From Prevotella aff. ruminicola Tc2-24 (GTDB lineage: Bacteria; Bacteroidota; Bacteroidia; Bacteroidales; Bacteroidaceae): DNA of 64,000 nucleotides. The notes below the pieces were generated by a model. That model was not told the DNA's origin, did not search any database, and saw nothing but the letters and a program-made list of their open reading frames with translations. The DNA lies in NCBI RefSeq assembly GCF_900110895.1, contig NZ_FOIQ01000001.1, forward strand, positions 774,472 through 838,471. Reading direction: 5' to 3'. Below, piece by piece: positions 8,878-18,257 of the stretch. Made by a program: the position numbers and the translations under genes. The number at the start of each line of letters is the position of its first letter. The stretch's first letter is position 1.

Positions 8878-10233
8878 GTGACCGAGGTAATCCGACAACG
8901 ACTCAACGACTCGCCCATGGCACGATGGACTGTCCTGCTCATTGTAGCAACAGCCATGATGATGGGCTATTTCGTAAACGACGTCATGTCGCCACTGGAA
9001 ACGTTGTTGGAATTACCGAAAGAGGCAGGCGGTCTTGGATGGACACCTAGCGACTACGGATTCTTCTCCGGATCGAGCGGACTGATCAACGTCTTTCTGC
9101 TCATGCTGTTCTTCTCAGGACTGATTCTCGACAAGATGGGCATCCGTTTCACTGGTGTCCTCGCCTGTAGTCTGATGGTAGCGGGAACTCTTCTCAAGTA
9201 CTACGGCATCACGGCACATTTCGGTGAGGCCGTTTTCTCATTAGCAGGCTTCGAGTTACCCATGTCTGTAACGGTTGCCAGTCTTGGCTTTGCCATCTTC
9301 GGTGTAGGCTATGAGATGACAGGCATCACGGTCGCCAAGGCGATGGTGCGCTGGTTTACAGGTCATGAACTTGCCCTGGCCATGGGCATCCAACTGGCAA
9401 TGGCCCGACTGGGGACAGCCGCCGCGCTCAGCATCTCTGCCCCGATAGCGCGTCACTTCTCCCTCTCTACGCCCCTGCTCCTTAGTCTGGCCTTTCTGAT
9501 CATCGGGCTATTGGCGTTCCTCGTGTTCTGCGTGATGGACCGTCGATTAGACAAATCCGCCGATGCCGGATCATCTGTCAGATCTGAGGACAGCAGCGAC
9601 GAGTTCCGTTTCTCCGATATCGGTATGACGCTCCGTAACCCCGGCTTCTGGCTGATCACACTCTTCTGCGTGCTCTTTTACTCCGCCGTATCACCATTCT
9701 TGAAGTTCTCTACCAAACTGATGGTTATCAAGTATGGTGTGGACGCAGACTTGGCAGGCTTCTTCTCATCAATAGCCCCCTTCGGCACGATCCTGATGAC
9801 ACCACTCTTCGGACTCATCTACGACCGCTATGGTAAAGGCGTGACACTGGTCATCACTGGTGCCCTCATGCTGACCGCCGTCCATTTCGGTTTCTCACTA
9901 CCCATGCACAGCAGCACCATCGCCATCACACTGATGGTGATCCTCTCTATCGGTTATTCACTGGCTCCTGCAGCCTTGTGGCCCTGCGTACCTAAGATTA
10001 TCCCCATGAAATGTCTCGGCACGGCCTATTCGATGATCTTTTTCATCCAGAACTTCGGACGTGCTGTCATACCAGTCTGCGTGGGACGTGCCAACGAGAC
10101 CGACCCAACCTATACGACATCGATGCTGATCTTCGGTTTTACGGCACTGGGGGCAGCCATCATTGCCGTGTCCATGTTGTACGTCGACAAGAAAAAAGGG
10201 TATGGTCTACAACGACCCAATATCCAGAAATGA
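8878..10233 (+). CDS. MFS transporter (paralogue 2), GTG start
   Basis: A 451-residue MFS protein, about 100 residues shorter than its paralogue at 5710 because loops around the third and eighth helices are missing. The start is GTG at 8878: it lies eight bases after the DUF1846 stop and the following residues align with the ATG start of the paralogue, whereas the next ATG would remove the shared N-terminus. GLILDKMGIRFTGVL and PAALWPCVPKIIPMKCLGTA are shared signatures. The gene ends nine bases before the phosphoethanolamine transferase gene. The substrate is not known, and the loop differences suggest that the two transporters may differ in substrate or partner. Confidence 0.85.
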   Translation: MTEVIRQRLNDSPMARWTVLLIVATAMMMGYFVNDVMSPLETLLELPKEAGGLGWTPSDYGFFSGSSGLINVFLLMLFFSGLILDKMGIRFTGVLACSLMVAGTLLKYYGITAHFGEAVFSLAGFELPMSVTVASLGFAIFGVGYEMTGITVAKAMVRWFTGHELALAMGIQLAMARLGTAAALSISAPIARHFSLSTPLLLSLAFLIIGLLAFLVFCVMDRRLDKSADAGSSVRSEDSSDEFRFSDIGMTLRNPGFWLITLFCVLFYSAVSPFLKFSTKLMVIKYGVDADLAGFFSSIAPFGTILMTPLFGLIYDRYGKGVTLVITGALMLTAVHFGFSLPMHSSTIAITLMVILSIGYSLAPAALWPCVPKIIPMKCLGTAYSMIFFIQNFGRAVIPVCVGRANETDPTYTTSMLIFGFTALGAAIIAVSMLYVDKKKGYGLQRPNIQK

Positions 10234-10242
10234 ATTGTTATC

Positions 10243-12024
10243 ATGAACCATCATCTCCTACAAACCATCAAACAGATCTCTACAAAAGGTATCACCTGTA
10301 TAACAACCCCTGTCTATTGGAATATCCCCCTATTTGCTCTTTCCATTCTGATGCTGGGCGGCTTCGATCTTCTCTACTATCAACACCTCTATCACGAATA
10401 TAAGACCTGCGATATCCTGTCGGGCTATGCGGAGATGATCTTCATGGCATACCTCATCAACGTCGTATGTTACCTTCTCAGGAAGACTCGTATACATCTT
10501 CTCCTGTATGTCATACTGTTCGTTGTCTATATCGTGAATTTCTACCTGAGATATTCCTTTGGCACAGACATCTCTCCAAAGATCCTTCTTCTGATGTTTG
10601 AGACGAACACGAAGGAGGTGTCCGGCTTCTTCAAGACCTATATGATGACTGACGGCATGCTCAAGACCGTTGGTGCCTTCGTCATTGTACTGACCATGAT
10701 CATCGTCGGAGAGCGTTTCAGGAAAGCGATCAGTAAGAGACTGAATCTGCCTGTCATCAGATGTCTGCTGACTGTTCTCGTGCTCACAGGTGTTATCTGC
10801 GGAGCCACAGCCATTGGGAGATATGCTGGTCTTATCAAATGCAGGAACACCTATGAGGCCGAACGATGGCTGATGAACGTTCCTTTCCGCTATGGTATGC
10901 CTATGCCCAACCTATGCTATTCGTTAAGTGCGATCCATCTGGCAGGACAAGACCTCGACAGCATGATCAGGGCAACAGAAGAGGCCATCAAGGATGTCAG
11001 TTGCGAAAACGGTGATTCACTGAACATCATCGTGGTCATCGGTGAGTCTTACAACAAATATCATGCCTCACTTTACGGCTATACCCTTGATACCACACCA
11101 TACCAATGCGAAGAACGGACAGAGGACAGACTCTGTGCTTTCAGTCGTGTCAAGTCGCCACACAACATGACCAGTATCGTCCTCAAGAACGTGCTCTGCA
11201 GCAACAATGTCCATGAGAACGAACGCTGGTATGATTATCCGTATTTCCCCGCCATCTTCAAGAAAGCAGGATATGATGTGTGGCTCTGGGACAACCAATA
11301 CAAATGGAATCCTGATGCAGCCTGGGCCTTTACACTCAACTCGGTAATGTTCAACGAGCGGATCCAGCAGTTATCCTATACGGCCATCAACGAATCAGGT
11401 GCGCCCTATGATGGAGGACTCATCACTGATTTCGAAAAGAAGACAAAAGGCAGACTGGGAAAACGGAACCTGATCATCTTCCATCTGGGAGGCCAGCATT
11501 TCCTTGCTACCACACAGTATCCTCACGTGCCGGAATATCAGGTGTTCACTGCCAAGGATGTCAAAGACAATGCTCCCTACCTCAATGAAGAGAGTCGTCA
11601 GCGTATCGCCGAATACGCCAATGCCACTCGGTATAACGATGCTGTTATCCACCAGATCATGACAATGGAGAAGGAGACCAACGCCTTACTCATCTATTTC
11701 CCCGACCATGGTGAGGAGGTGTACGACTACCGCGACTTCTATGGTCGACAGATTCTTAGCCAAGATCAGATAACGCCTGAACTGATCAAGAACCAGATAG
11801 AGATTCCCTTTATCGTCTGGTGTTCTGAGAAATGGAAGCAGTCGCACACGGCGGAATGGGAGACAATCAAACAGGCCGCCGACCGGGAGTTCACGACCGA
11901 TAATGTCTGTCATATGCTATTCCGTCTGGCAGGTATCAAGACCATGTCGTACAAAGCAGAACGCGACCTGCTGAGTCCGGAATTCATTCCACAGACGAAA
12001 GCGTATAACATGCTGTCACTATAA
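10243..12024 (+). CDS. Phosphoethanolamine transferase, sulfatase superfamily
   Basis: A 593-residue inner-membrane enzyme of the EptA/CptA type, expected to transfer phosphoethanolamine from phosphatidylethanolamine to lipid A or core sugars on the periplasmic side. About five membrane helices occupy residues 20-200. The catalytic domain begins at NIIVVIGESYNKYHASLYGY, with the metal-binding Glu, followed by SPHNMTSIVL, which carries the likely Thr nucleophile. HLGGQHFLATTQYP and the metal motif FPDHGEEVYD complete the family pattern. It follows the second MFS gene by nine bases and ends in a strong hairpin terminator. In Bacteroidota such enzymes change lipid A charge and polymyxin sensitivity; the acceptor here is inferred. 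Confidence 0.88.
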   Translation: MNHHLLQTIKQISTKGITCITTPVYWNIPLFALSILMLGGFDLLYYQHLYHEYKTCDILSGYAEMIFMAYLINVVCYLLRKTRIHLLLYVILFVVYIVNFYLRYSFGTDISPKILLLMFETNTKEVSGFFKTYMMTDGMLKTVGAFVIVLTMIIVGERFRKAISKRLNLPVIRCLLTVLVLTGVICGATAIGRYAGLIKCRNTYEAERWLMNVPFRYGMPMPNLCYSLSAIHLAGQDLDSMIRATEEAIKDVSCENGDSLNIIVVIGESYNKYHASLYGYTLDTTPYQCEERTEDRLCAFSRVKSPHNMTSIVLKNVLCSNNVHENERWYDYPYFPAIFKKAGYDVWLWDNQYKWNPDAAWAFTLNSVMFNERIQQLSYTAINESGAPYDGGLITDFEKKTKGRLGKRNLIIFHLGGQHFLATTQYPHVPEYQVFTAKDVKDNAPYLNEESRQRIAEYANATRYNDAVIHQIMTMEKETNALLIYFPDHGEEVYDYRDFYGRQILSQDQITPELIKNQIEIPFIVWCSEKWKQSHTAEWETIKQAADREFTTDNVCHMLFRLAGIKTMSYKAERDLLSPEFIPQTKAYNMLSL

Positions 12025-12027
12025 ACC

Positions 12028-12058
12028 AATCAAGGCCCTACTTCATAGGGCCTTGATT
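12028..12058. terminator. Bidirectional terminator hairpin
   Basis: A perfect 13-bp stem (AATCAAGGCCCTA / TAGGGCCTTGATT) with a CTTCA loop. It lies between the stops of two convergent genes, the phosphoethanolamine transferase and the endonuclease/exonuclease/phosphatase gene, and A/T-rich flanks on both sides fit use in both directions. Confidence 0.88.
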
Positions 12059-12083
12059 ATTCTGTATCTTATCTGATCGTCTG

Positions 12084-13019
12084 CTACCAGCGGAATCGGG
12101 TGACTAACGGGAGATGGTCGCTATAGCCCTTCTGATACTTCATACCCTTGTAGGTTCGACGTGGCAGATAACCGCCGTAGAACTTATCCTTTTCCAACAA
12201 GAACTTCTCCGACTGTATGAATGCCGTATCCACCTTAGCTGCTACGACAGGAGACACCAGTACATGATCCAGACTGTTCCATTCCCCCCTGTATCGATAG
12301 GTACCTGCTACGCCGTAACGGGCAGGAGCCTCTTTCGTGACATTCTTCAGATGATGTTGACACAGTCGTAACAATGCCGGGGAATCATGGTAGTCATTGA
12401 AATCACCCGTGATAACGATTGAGGCATCCGGTGACAGAGCTCGGATAGAGTCCACCGACTGCAACAGCCGATCAGCAGCATGAAGGCGGAACGGTCGACT
12501 AGCCTTCTCTCCTCCATGCCGGCTGGGAGCATGCACCACGAACACATGTAAGGTATCACCCGAGACCAACTGACCACAAGCATAGAGAATATCACGTGTC
12601 GGTCTCATGCCCTCTATCAATGGTAATCTAATGCCATATGAGCGGACCAGAGAGAAGGAAAACGGCGAATAAAGCAGTGCCACATCCACACCTCGGGCAT
12701 CGGGCGACGATGTCATCACATACTCATATCCCGCATTCCGAAGGAGAGAGCGCTTGGTCAGGTCGTGCATTGTCACCTCATTCTCCACCTCACACAAGGC
12801 GACCAAGTCGGGTATGCCCTCTTCGGAACAAGAGAGGATAGCCTTCCCAATACAGTCCAACTTCTTCCAATAACGCTTTTCCGTCCACTGGCGAGTGGCA
12901 TCCGGCAGATACTCCGTATCATCCTTTCCCTCGTCATGATGCGTATCAAAGATATTCTCCACATTATACTCCACCAATGTGAGGAATGAAGAAATAAGAA
13001 GTCCAAGAAACATTGACAT
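12084..13019 (-). CDS. Endonuclease/exonuclease/phosphatase family protein
   Basis: A 311-residue protein of the EEP (DNase I-like) fold. The catalytic Glu lies in LVALCEVEN, the phosphate-binding region in VVHAPSRHGGE, the metal ligands in VITGDFNDYHDSPA, and the final catalytic stretch in KGYSDHLPLVTRF. The hydrophobic N-terminus (MSMFLGLLISSFLTLVEYNVENIFD) may be a signal or anchor, pointing to an exported phosphodiesterase or nuclease, although EEP domains also cleave phosphate esters of lipids and sugars. It is the last gene of the minus-strand operon that starts with the LysM gene, 15 bases after nhaC. Substrate is not known. Confidence 0.85.
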   Translation of the reverse strand: MSMFLGLLISSFLTLVEYNVENIFDTHHDEGKDDTEYLPDATRQWTEKRYWKKLDCIGKAILSCSEEGIPDLVALCEVENEVTMHDLTKRSLLRNAGYEYVMTSSPDARGVDVALLYSPFSFSLVRSYGIRLPLIEGMRPTRDILYACGQLVSGDTLHVFVVHAPSRHGGEKASRPFRLHAADRLLQSVDSIRALSPDASIVITGDFNDYHDSPALLRLCQHHLKNVTKEAPARYGVAGTYRYRGEWNSLDHVLVSPVVAAKVDTAFIQSEKFLLEKDKFYGGYLPRRTYKGMKYQKGYSDHLPLVTRFRW

Positions 13020-13034
13020 AGCAGATATCGTTTT

Positions 13035-14450
13035 TTAGTGATTGTTATTCGTCCGATGTATCTTCCATCCACTGGCGGCAACAACGATACTCGTCAAAGG
13101 AGAAAGATAGTTAAAGAAACAGAAAGGCAGATAAGTCAGTGTGGCCACACCAAGCACAGTACTCTGCGTCAGACCACAGGTGTTCCATGGCACAAGCACG
13201 GAAGTGACGGTCGCACCATCCTCACAGCTACGGCTCAGCAGACGAGATTCATATCCCTTCTCCCGATAAGTCTCCCTAAACATAGAACTGGAGAGCATGA
13301 TCGACAGGAACTGATCAGCCGTAGCGATATTGCAGAAGAGAGCCGTACCAACAGTAGAGGCCACCAGTGAGGCGGTACTCTTGACGAGACGTAAGACCCT
13401 GCGCATCAGATCCTGTAACTGACCGGTTGCCGTAAGCGCACCGCCAAAGGTCTGGGCACAGATAATCAGCCAGATTGTCGGCATCATGCCCGCCATACCA
13501 CTCGTATGGACCAGATCATTGAGCATTGGCACACCCGTCTCTATGTTCGTACTACCATAACAAACCCGCATCATACCTTTGTACGAGGCCAGTAATCCAC
13601 CCTCTGCATCCTCAGAGATGGCATGGACGAGCGGTGTCTGAACAACCAATGCGACGACAACCGCAAGAAGGATGGCCAAGAAAAGCACTACCATCGAGGG
13701 CCAACGACGAGCAATCATGACGCCCGTCAACACGGGTACGATCAACAGCCACGGGGAGATGACGAAGGTATGCTGGAGACCGTCCATGAACTCCGACACG
13801 TTTCCATGCCCAGAGACATCCATCGTCAGACCAGCTATCAGGAAGATGGAAAGTGATATACAGAAAGTGGGTACTGTCGTGTAGAGCATATATCGGATAT
13901 GCGTAAAGAGCGGTGTTCCTGACACACTTGAGGCAAGAACGGTCGTGTCCGACAGCGGCGAGAGCTTATCGCCGAAGTAGGCCCCTGTGATAATCGAGCC
14001 AGCGATCCATCCGTCGTCAAAGCCATGTGCCTTTCCGATGCCCATCAGAGCGACACCGATCGTAGCGACGGTGGTCCATGAGGAACCGACCATGAGACTC
14101 ACCAAGGCACAGAGCAAGCTGCTGCTTACCAAGAACACCTCTGGACGAATCAGTTGCATGCCATAATAAATCATCGTAGGCACAATGCCCGACACCATCC
14201 ACGTGCCACCAATGGCACCAATCAGCAGAAGGATGATGATGGCCGGTGTACAACTGGCTATCTTATCCGTCACCTCCTTCTCCAGGTTCTCCCACTTCAG
14301 ATGCCCAGAGAAATGACCGATGAGCACACTGACAGCCGATGCCACCAGCAGTGAGACCTGACTGGCCCCATCCAATGTTGCGTTACCGAAGACGGTAACG
14401 CAACATGTTATAAGTGCGATGAGCACTAAAAAGGGTATCAGGTTCAGCAC
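13035..14450 (-). CDS. nhaC: NhaC family Na+/H+ antiporter, GTG start
   Basis: A 471-residue membrane antiporter of the NhaC family. Characteristic segments are GSSWTTVATIGVALMGIGKA and GAYFGDKLSPLSDTTVLAS; about 11 hydrophobic helices follow. I start it at GTG 14450, which overlaps the POT stop as GTGCTGA and is preceded by AGAGAAGG, so translation is probably coupled. The longer frame to the ATG at 14525 would overlap the POT gene by 82 bases and add a charged, non-conserved N-terminus. Pairing with a proton-coupled peptide transporter is sensible, because the antiporter exchanges Na+ and H+ across the same membrane. Whether it favours Na+ or moves organic acids cannot be told. Confidence 0.88.
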   Translation of the reverse strand: MLNLIPFLVLIALITCCVTVFGNATLDGASQVSLLVASAVSVLIGHFSGHLKWENLEKEVTDKIASCTPAIIILLLIGAIGGTWMVSGIVPTMIYYGMQLIRPEVFLVSSSLLCALVSLMVGSSWTTVATIGVALMGIGKAHGFDDGWIAGSIITGAYFGDKLSPLSDTTVLASSVSGTPLFTHIRYMLYTTVPTFCISLSIFLIAGLTMDVSGHGNVSEFMDGLQHTFVISPWLLIVPVLTGVMIARRWPSMVVLFLAILLAVVVALVVQTPLVHAISEDAEGGLLASYKGMMRVCYGSTNIETGVPMLNDLVHTSGMAGMMPTIWLIICAQTFGGALTATGQLQDLMRRVLRLVKSTASLVASTVGTALFCNIATADQFLSIMLSSSMFRETYREKGYESRLLSRSCEDGATVTSVLVPWNTCGLTQSTVLGVATLTYLPFCFFNYLSPLTSIVVAASGWKIHRTNNNH

Positions 14451-15973
14451 ACCTTCTCTAGTCGTTTCATGATGGAGAACATAAAGACTGCGGAGATGAG
14501 ACAGAGTGCGATGAAGACACTCCATACGGCCCAGAGAGGAATATTACCCCACAGATAGCCACCCACACCAACCAGCTTATTACCGATGGCGGTAGCCACG
14601 AACCAGCCACCCATCATCAGACCCTTATACTTCGGAGGAGCCACCTTCGAGACGAAAGAGATACCCATCGGCGATAGCAACAGCTCGGCGAATGTCAGAA
14701 TCAGATAAGTATAGATGAGCAACTGCGGTGTGACATCAGCCACATGCACGGCCACGGATTCACCGTCGGCACCAACAGTCGTCTGCGGCATCGGCAGTCC
14801 GAACGAGGCGACAGCCATCAGACAGTAAGCCAGTCCGGCCACCACCATACCATAAGCGATCTTACGCGGTGCTGAGGGCTCCTTACCCTTGGCCGACAGA
14901 CTGCCGAAAATGGCGAGGCTGACAGGTGTCAGAGCCACCACATAGAAGGGGTTGAACTGCTGGAAGATAGGCGCCGAGACAGCAACGATCTGCCCCGTCG
15001 TCGCATCGTACTGGAAGAACAGGAAGGCCACAGCCACCACGATGACAGCGAAAGAGATGGCCTTACCCTTAGCAGTCTTCGACTGGAACAGTGAGAACAG
15101 GGCATAGACGATAAAGATGATGGCCACGAGGTTCCACACGCTGAAGGCCATACTCTCGACACCTGTCGACGTCCTAGCCGTGAACTCATCGGCGAAATAG
15201 GTCAGCGACAGACCGTTCTGATGGAAAGCCATCCAGAAGAAGATAACCACCGCGAAGACCAGGCAGAGAGCCACGATACGCGCTTTCGTCTCCTCCTTCG
15301 ACAGTTCCTCGACCTCAGCCTGCACCCCCTCCTTCTTCGTGCCGCCCTCCACATGACGGAAGGTTCCACGGAAGATATAGTAGATGGCAATAGAGAGGAT
15401 CAGTGAGGCACATGCCACGGCAAAGGCAAAGTGATAAGAGTCGTTGACGCTTGTGCCGAGGTTCTGCTGGGCCCATTCCATGATGCGCACGGCCGCCGTC
15501 GGAGCGAAGAGTGCACCGATGTTGATAGCCATGTAGAAGATCGAGAAGCCCGAGTCACGCTGCGAGGCATACTTCGGATCATTATAGAGATCGCCCACCA
15601 TCACCTGGAGGTTTCCCTTGAAGAGACCAGTACCCAGACCGATGAGCACCAATGCGGCCAGCATCACGACCAGTGCCAGCGTATCACCGCCCAAGGGCAC
15701 TGAGAGCAACAGGTAGCCTGCGAACATGATGAGGATACCGATGGTCACCATCCGACCAAAGCCGTAACGGTCGGCCAGCCAACCGCCTACGATAGGCAGG
15801 AAATAGACGAGCATTAGGAAGTCGCTGTAGATCTCCCCTGCCCAACCAGCATCGAGTCCGTAGTTTGCACGGAGGAACAATGCGAAAACGGCGAGCATCG
15901 TGTAGTAGCCGAAGCGCTCACCTGTGTTGGCCAATGCCAACGCGAATAAACTTTTTGGTTGATTTTCGAACAT
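14444..15973 (-). CDS. POT family proton-coupled oligopeptide transporter
   Basis: A 509-residue transporter of the POT/PTR2 family, which brings di- and tripeptides into the cytoplasm with protons. The N-terminal helix has the family sequence ALANTGERFGYYTMLAVFAL, including the ExxERF-like NTGERFGYY signature; FKGNLQVMVGDLYNDP and FSIFYMAINIGALFAP are also diagnostic. About 14 membrane segments are present, with a charged loop after residue 215. It starts seven bases after the outer-membrane barrel stop and overlaps the start of nhaC. With the nearby S9 exopeptidase it fits growth on peptides, which is common in Prevotella. Confidence 0.92.
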   Translation of the reverse strand: MFENQPKSLFALALANTGERFGYYTMLAVFALFLRANYGLDAGWAGEIYSDFLMLVYFLPIVGGWLADRYGFGRMVTIGILIMFAGYLLLSVPLGGDTLALVVMLAALVLIGLGTGLFKGNLQVMVGDLYNDPKYASQRDSGFSIFYMAINIGALFAPTAAVRIMEWAQQNLGTSVNDSYHFAFAVACASLILSIAIYYIFRGTFRHVEGGTKKEGVQAEVEELSKEETKARIVALCLVFAVVIFFWMAFHQNGLSLTYFADEFTARTSTGVESMAFSVWNLVAIIFIVYALFSLFQSKTAKGKAISFAVIVVAVAFLFFQYDATTGQIVAVSAPIFQQFNPFYVVALTPVSLAIFGSLSAKGKEPSAPRKIAYGMVVAGLAYCLMAVASFGLPMPQTTVGADGESVAVHVADVTPQLLIYTYLILTFAELLLSPMGISFVSKVAPPKYKGLMMGGWFVATAIGNKLVGVGGYLWGNIPLWAVWSVFIALCLISAVFMFSIMKRLEKVC

Positions 15974-15980
15974 GTTTTAA

Positions 15981-16829
15981 TTATTTTATTTTAGTGTTTT
16001 TTGTTCTGACGATATCAAACAGATAGGTACATTTGATGACGATATTGCCGAAGTTCGACCGTCCGAAGTAGTCACGCTTCGAATCACCATAGATGTTCCC
16101 CAGTCCATAGTAATAACGGCCCTCGATGAGGAAATGCCCCAGATGACGATGACTGTACTCCATACCAGCACCTACGGCGATGCCGTAGTCAAACTTGTTC
16201 TTCACCGTCATGGTATCCTGCGCCACGACCTGCGAGGCGCGCTTGCCATAGTACTGGTACTCCGGATTCTGTTCCCTGGGGTAGTCCCTGCCTGGATCGA
16301 ACGCCGGCTGGCGCACATCGAAATTGGCATCCACCTCATCCTTCATATAGAAGCCTATCTGCGGTCCTATCTGGAAGAAGCCCTGGAAACCGTTCCGTTC
16401 GCGGCCCCAACCCATACGAGCCAGAAGGGGCACCTGCACGTACGTCATCTTCCGTGAGTATCTCAGCGACTGCGTCTCGTCCGTATGCAAGGGCACAGGC
16501 TTATCATCCATCGTCAGGATCTTCTCCTTCCATCCTATCTGCGCATAGTTCACCTCCGCCACGACGGCACAGATGCTATGGAAATATTTCTCACACGTAT
16601 AACGGGCGGTCAGTCCGCCGGTCAGTCCCCCTAACAATCCCTGTGGGACCTTCGTAACGAAAGACACATTACTCATCACATATCCGCCGTTCACACCCAG
16701 GGCGAAGTCGGTACGATACTCGCCGACCTGGGCATACGACGTGATGAGCGAAAAGCGGAAAGCGAAGACCAACGTCAACATGACCAGCTTCCATCTTCCC
16801 ACTATCATTTTCTCAAATACTATCTTCAT
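15981..16829 (-). CDS. Outer-membrane beta-barrel protein (PorT-like fold)
   Basis: A 282-residue exported protein with a signal peptide ending at about SYAQ (residue 34) and then alternating aromatic beta strands, such as FALGVNGGYVMSNVSF, MTYVQVPLLARMGWG and GFFQIGPQIGFYM. The last part, FGIAVGAG-like and IVIKCTYLFDIV, looks like the closing strands of an OMP_b-brl_2 barrel. Bacterial annotation often calls this fold PorT family, but that does not show a role in type IX secretion. A second ATG eight codons in (MIVGRWKLVML) also gives a signal peptide. It lies between the LysM protein gene and the POT gene in one operon. Confidence 0.75.
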   Translation of the reverse strand: MKIVFEKMIVGRWKLVMLTLVFAFRFSLITSYAQVGEYRTDFALGVNGGYVMSNVSFVTKVPQGLLGGLTGGLTARYTCEKYFHSICAVVAEVNYAQIGWKEKILTMDDKPVPLHTDETQSLRYSRKMTYVQVPLLARMGWGRERNGFQGFFQIGPQIGFYMKDEVDANFDVRQPAFDPGRDYPREQNPEYQYYGKRASQVVAQDTMTVKNKFDYGIAVGAGMEYSHRHLGHFLIEGRYYYGLGNIYGDSKRDYFGRSNFGNIVIKCTYLFDIVRTKNTKIK

Positions 16830-16860
16830 AAAACAGAATGCGTTCCTTGACTCCCGTCAG

Positions 16861-18222
16861 TTAGTAGTTAATCGTCTCGATCACATGGTCTGGCGTATAG
16901 TGAACAAAGAGGAATGTCCTGTTGCGCAGGCCGCCATTGCCATAACGCTCGAACTGTAAGGCTGTCTGAATAGGCAGATAGCCGAACATACCCTTTGCCC
17001 CATTGAACTTCATGCCATACTTGTTCAGTCCTCTCAGGAAGAAATAGGCATGGTCGAAGCCTGTGATGGCAAAGCGTGGCTGCACGCTCTGCATGTCGGC
17101 ATGGAAATTCCAACGGTATTTCTGCTGGAACCGTTGTGTAGCCGGCGAGACTGGATTATAATAGAATACCGAGGGGATATAAGTATCAAACTTGTAGTAG
17201 TTCTCCAGATGCGCACGGTTGTACATCAGCCACTCCGTATAGCCGAACATCGAGATCTCCAGTTCCGGATAGGTATGCTTCAGACCGTTGAGCTTGGCGA
17301 AGGCAACGCCCAACTCCTGCGAACGGGCCGTGTTCAGGATGACGACATTACGCTCCTTACGACTGAAGGCCTTCGAGAACTCTTCCTCGCCCGATTTCAG
17401 GCTCGTGAGGGAATAGACGATGCCACGCTGTTCGAGTTGTCGGCGCAGTCCTGTCGTGAACGTCCCTTTCTTGCTCGTCGAATCGTTGCAGTCGATGATG
17501 ACAGGATGGTATTTCTTGAAGCGCTCCATGAAACGGGTGATCGTCGTCTCGTTGATCTCCGTCGGCGACTGCCACACCTGGAAGATATGACGGTTGGTCG
17601 CGAGCTGCGGGGCATTGATCGAGAACGGGATCACCAGACGGATATCATGCTCCTGAACGAAATCCGACAGGAGAGCCACCTGTTTGGAATAGAGCGGACC
17701 GATAATCAAGTCACACTCCGCTGCCGCCTTGTCCTTCAGGATCTTCAGCATATCAGCATCCTCGGCCGCGTTCCACGCATGCACATCCACCGAGATACCC
17801 AACTTCTTCAGACTGTCGCAGGCCATCAACACGCCACGGTAGTACTCCGTCATCCGTTTGCCGTCGCCATTAAGATCATGCAAGGGGAGCATCACGCCCA
17901 GACGGATGGCGCGATCACGCACATCATCGGGCCGACTCTTAGAGGCCGACTGCACGGGTTGGGAGACGACCGCAGACTTACCAGGATACGGAATCCGCAA
18001 GACGAATCCCTTCTTCAGCTCGTAGCCGGGCGTCTTCATCTCAGGGTTGGCCTGGATCAGTTCCTCGATAGAAAGACCGTACATCCGTGAGATGCCGAAG
18101 ATGGTCTCCTTCTTCTTCACCTTGTGCAGACCACGTATGGAATCCGTCACTTGTGCCGACATGATGCCGACAGCCAGGAAGAAAGTCACCAACAGCAAAC
18201 AATATCTTAATAGTCGAGTCAT
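16861..18222 (-). CDS. LysM domain fused to a periplasmic-binding-protein fold
   Basis: A 453-residue exported protein. The signal peptide is MTRLLRYCLLLVTFFLAVGI followed by MSAQ. Residues about 34-78 form a LysM domain (HKVKKKETIFGISRMYGLSI), which binds peptidoglycan. Residues about 105-430 resemble the type I periplasmic-binding fold of amino-acid and branched-chain sensors (IRLGVMLPLHDLNGDGKRM, CDLIIGPLYSKQVALLSDF, LVIPFSINAP, FAITGFDHAYFFL). There is no permease or ATPase in the operon, so the domain is more likely a cell-wall-anchored sensor or scaffold than a transport component; this is inference. It is the first gene of the minus-strand operon that ends at 12084. Confidence 0.82.
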   Translation of the reverse strand: MTRLLRYCLLLVTFFLAVGIMSAQVTDSIRGLHKVKKKETIFGISRMYGLSIEELIQANPEMKTPGYELKKGFVLRIPYPGKSAVVSQPVQSASKSRPDDVRDRAIRLGVMLPLHDLNGDGKRMTEYYRGVLMACDSLKKLGISVDVHAWNAAEDADMLKILKDKAAAECDLIIGPLYSKQVALLSDFVQEHDIRLVIPFSINAPQLATNRHIFQVWQSPTEINETTITRFMERFKKYHPVIIDCNDSTSKKGTFTTGLRRQLEQRGIVYSLTSLKSGEEEFSKAFSRKERNVVILNTARSQELGVAFAKLNGLKHTYPELEISMFGYTEWLMYNRAHLENYYKFDTYIPSVFYYNPVSPATQRFQQKYRWNFHADMQSVQPRFAITGFDHAYFFLRGLNKYGMKFNGAKGMFGYLPIQTALQFERYGNGGLRNRTFLFVHYTPDHVIETINY

Positions 18223-18249
18223 AAATCCAAGTTTTATCCTTACCGCCTA

Positions 18250-18257
18250 CAAAAGTA
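18250..18257 (-). promoter_or_regulatory. -7 promoter box of the LysM operon
   Basis: TACTTTTG on the minus strand, 27 bases before the ATG at 18222. No good -33 match is seen. An A/T-rich stretch with repeated GAATT words follows upstream at about 18270-18298. Confidence 0.5.

Noticed and set aside
17050..18090. A 346-codon open frame on the plus strand opposite the LysM gene
   Set aside because: It lies wholly antisense to a gene with a signal peptide and two recognised domains; its translation is rich in Arg, Leu and His without domain pattern, as expected from a codon-bias shadow.
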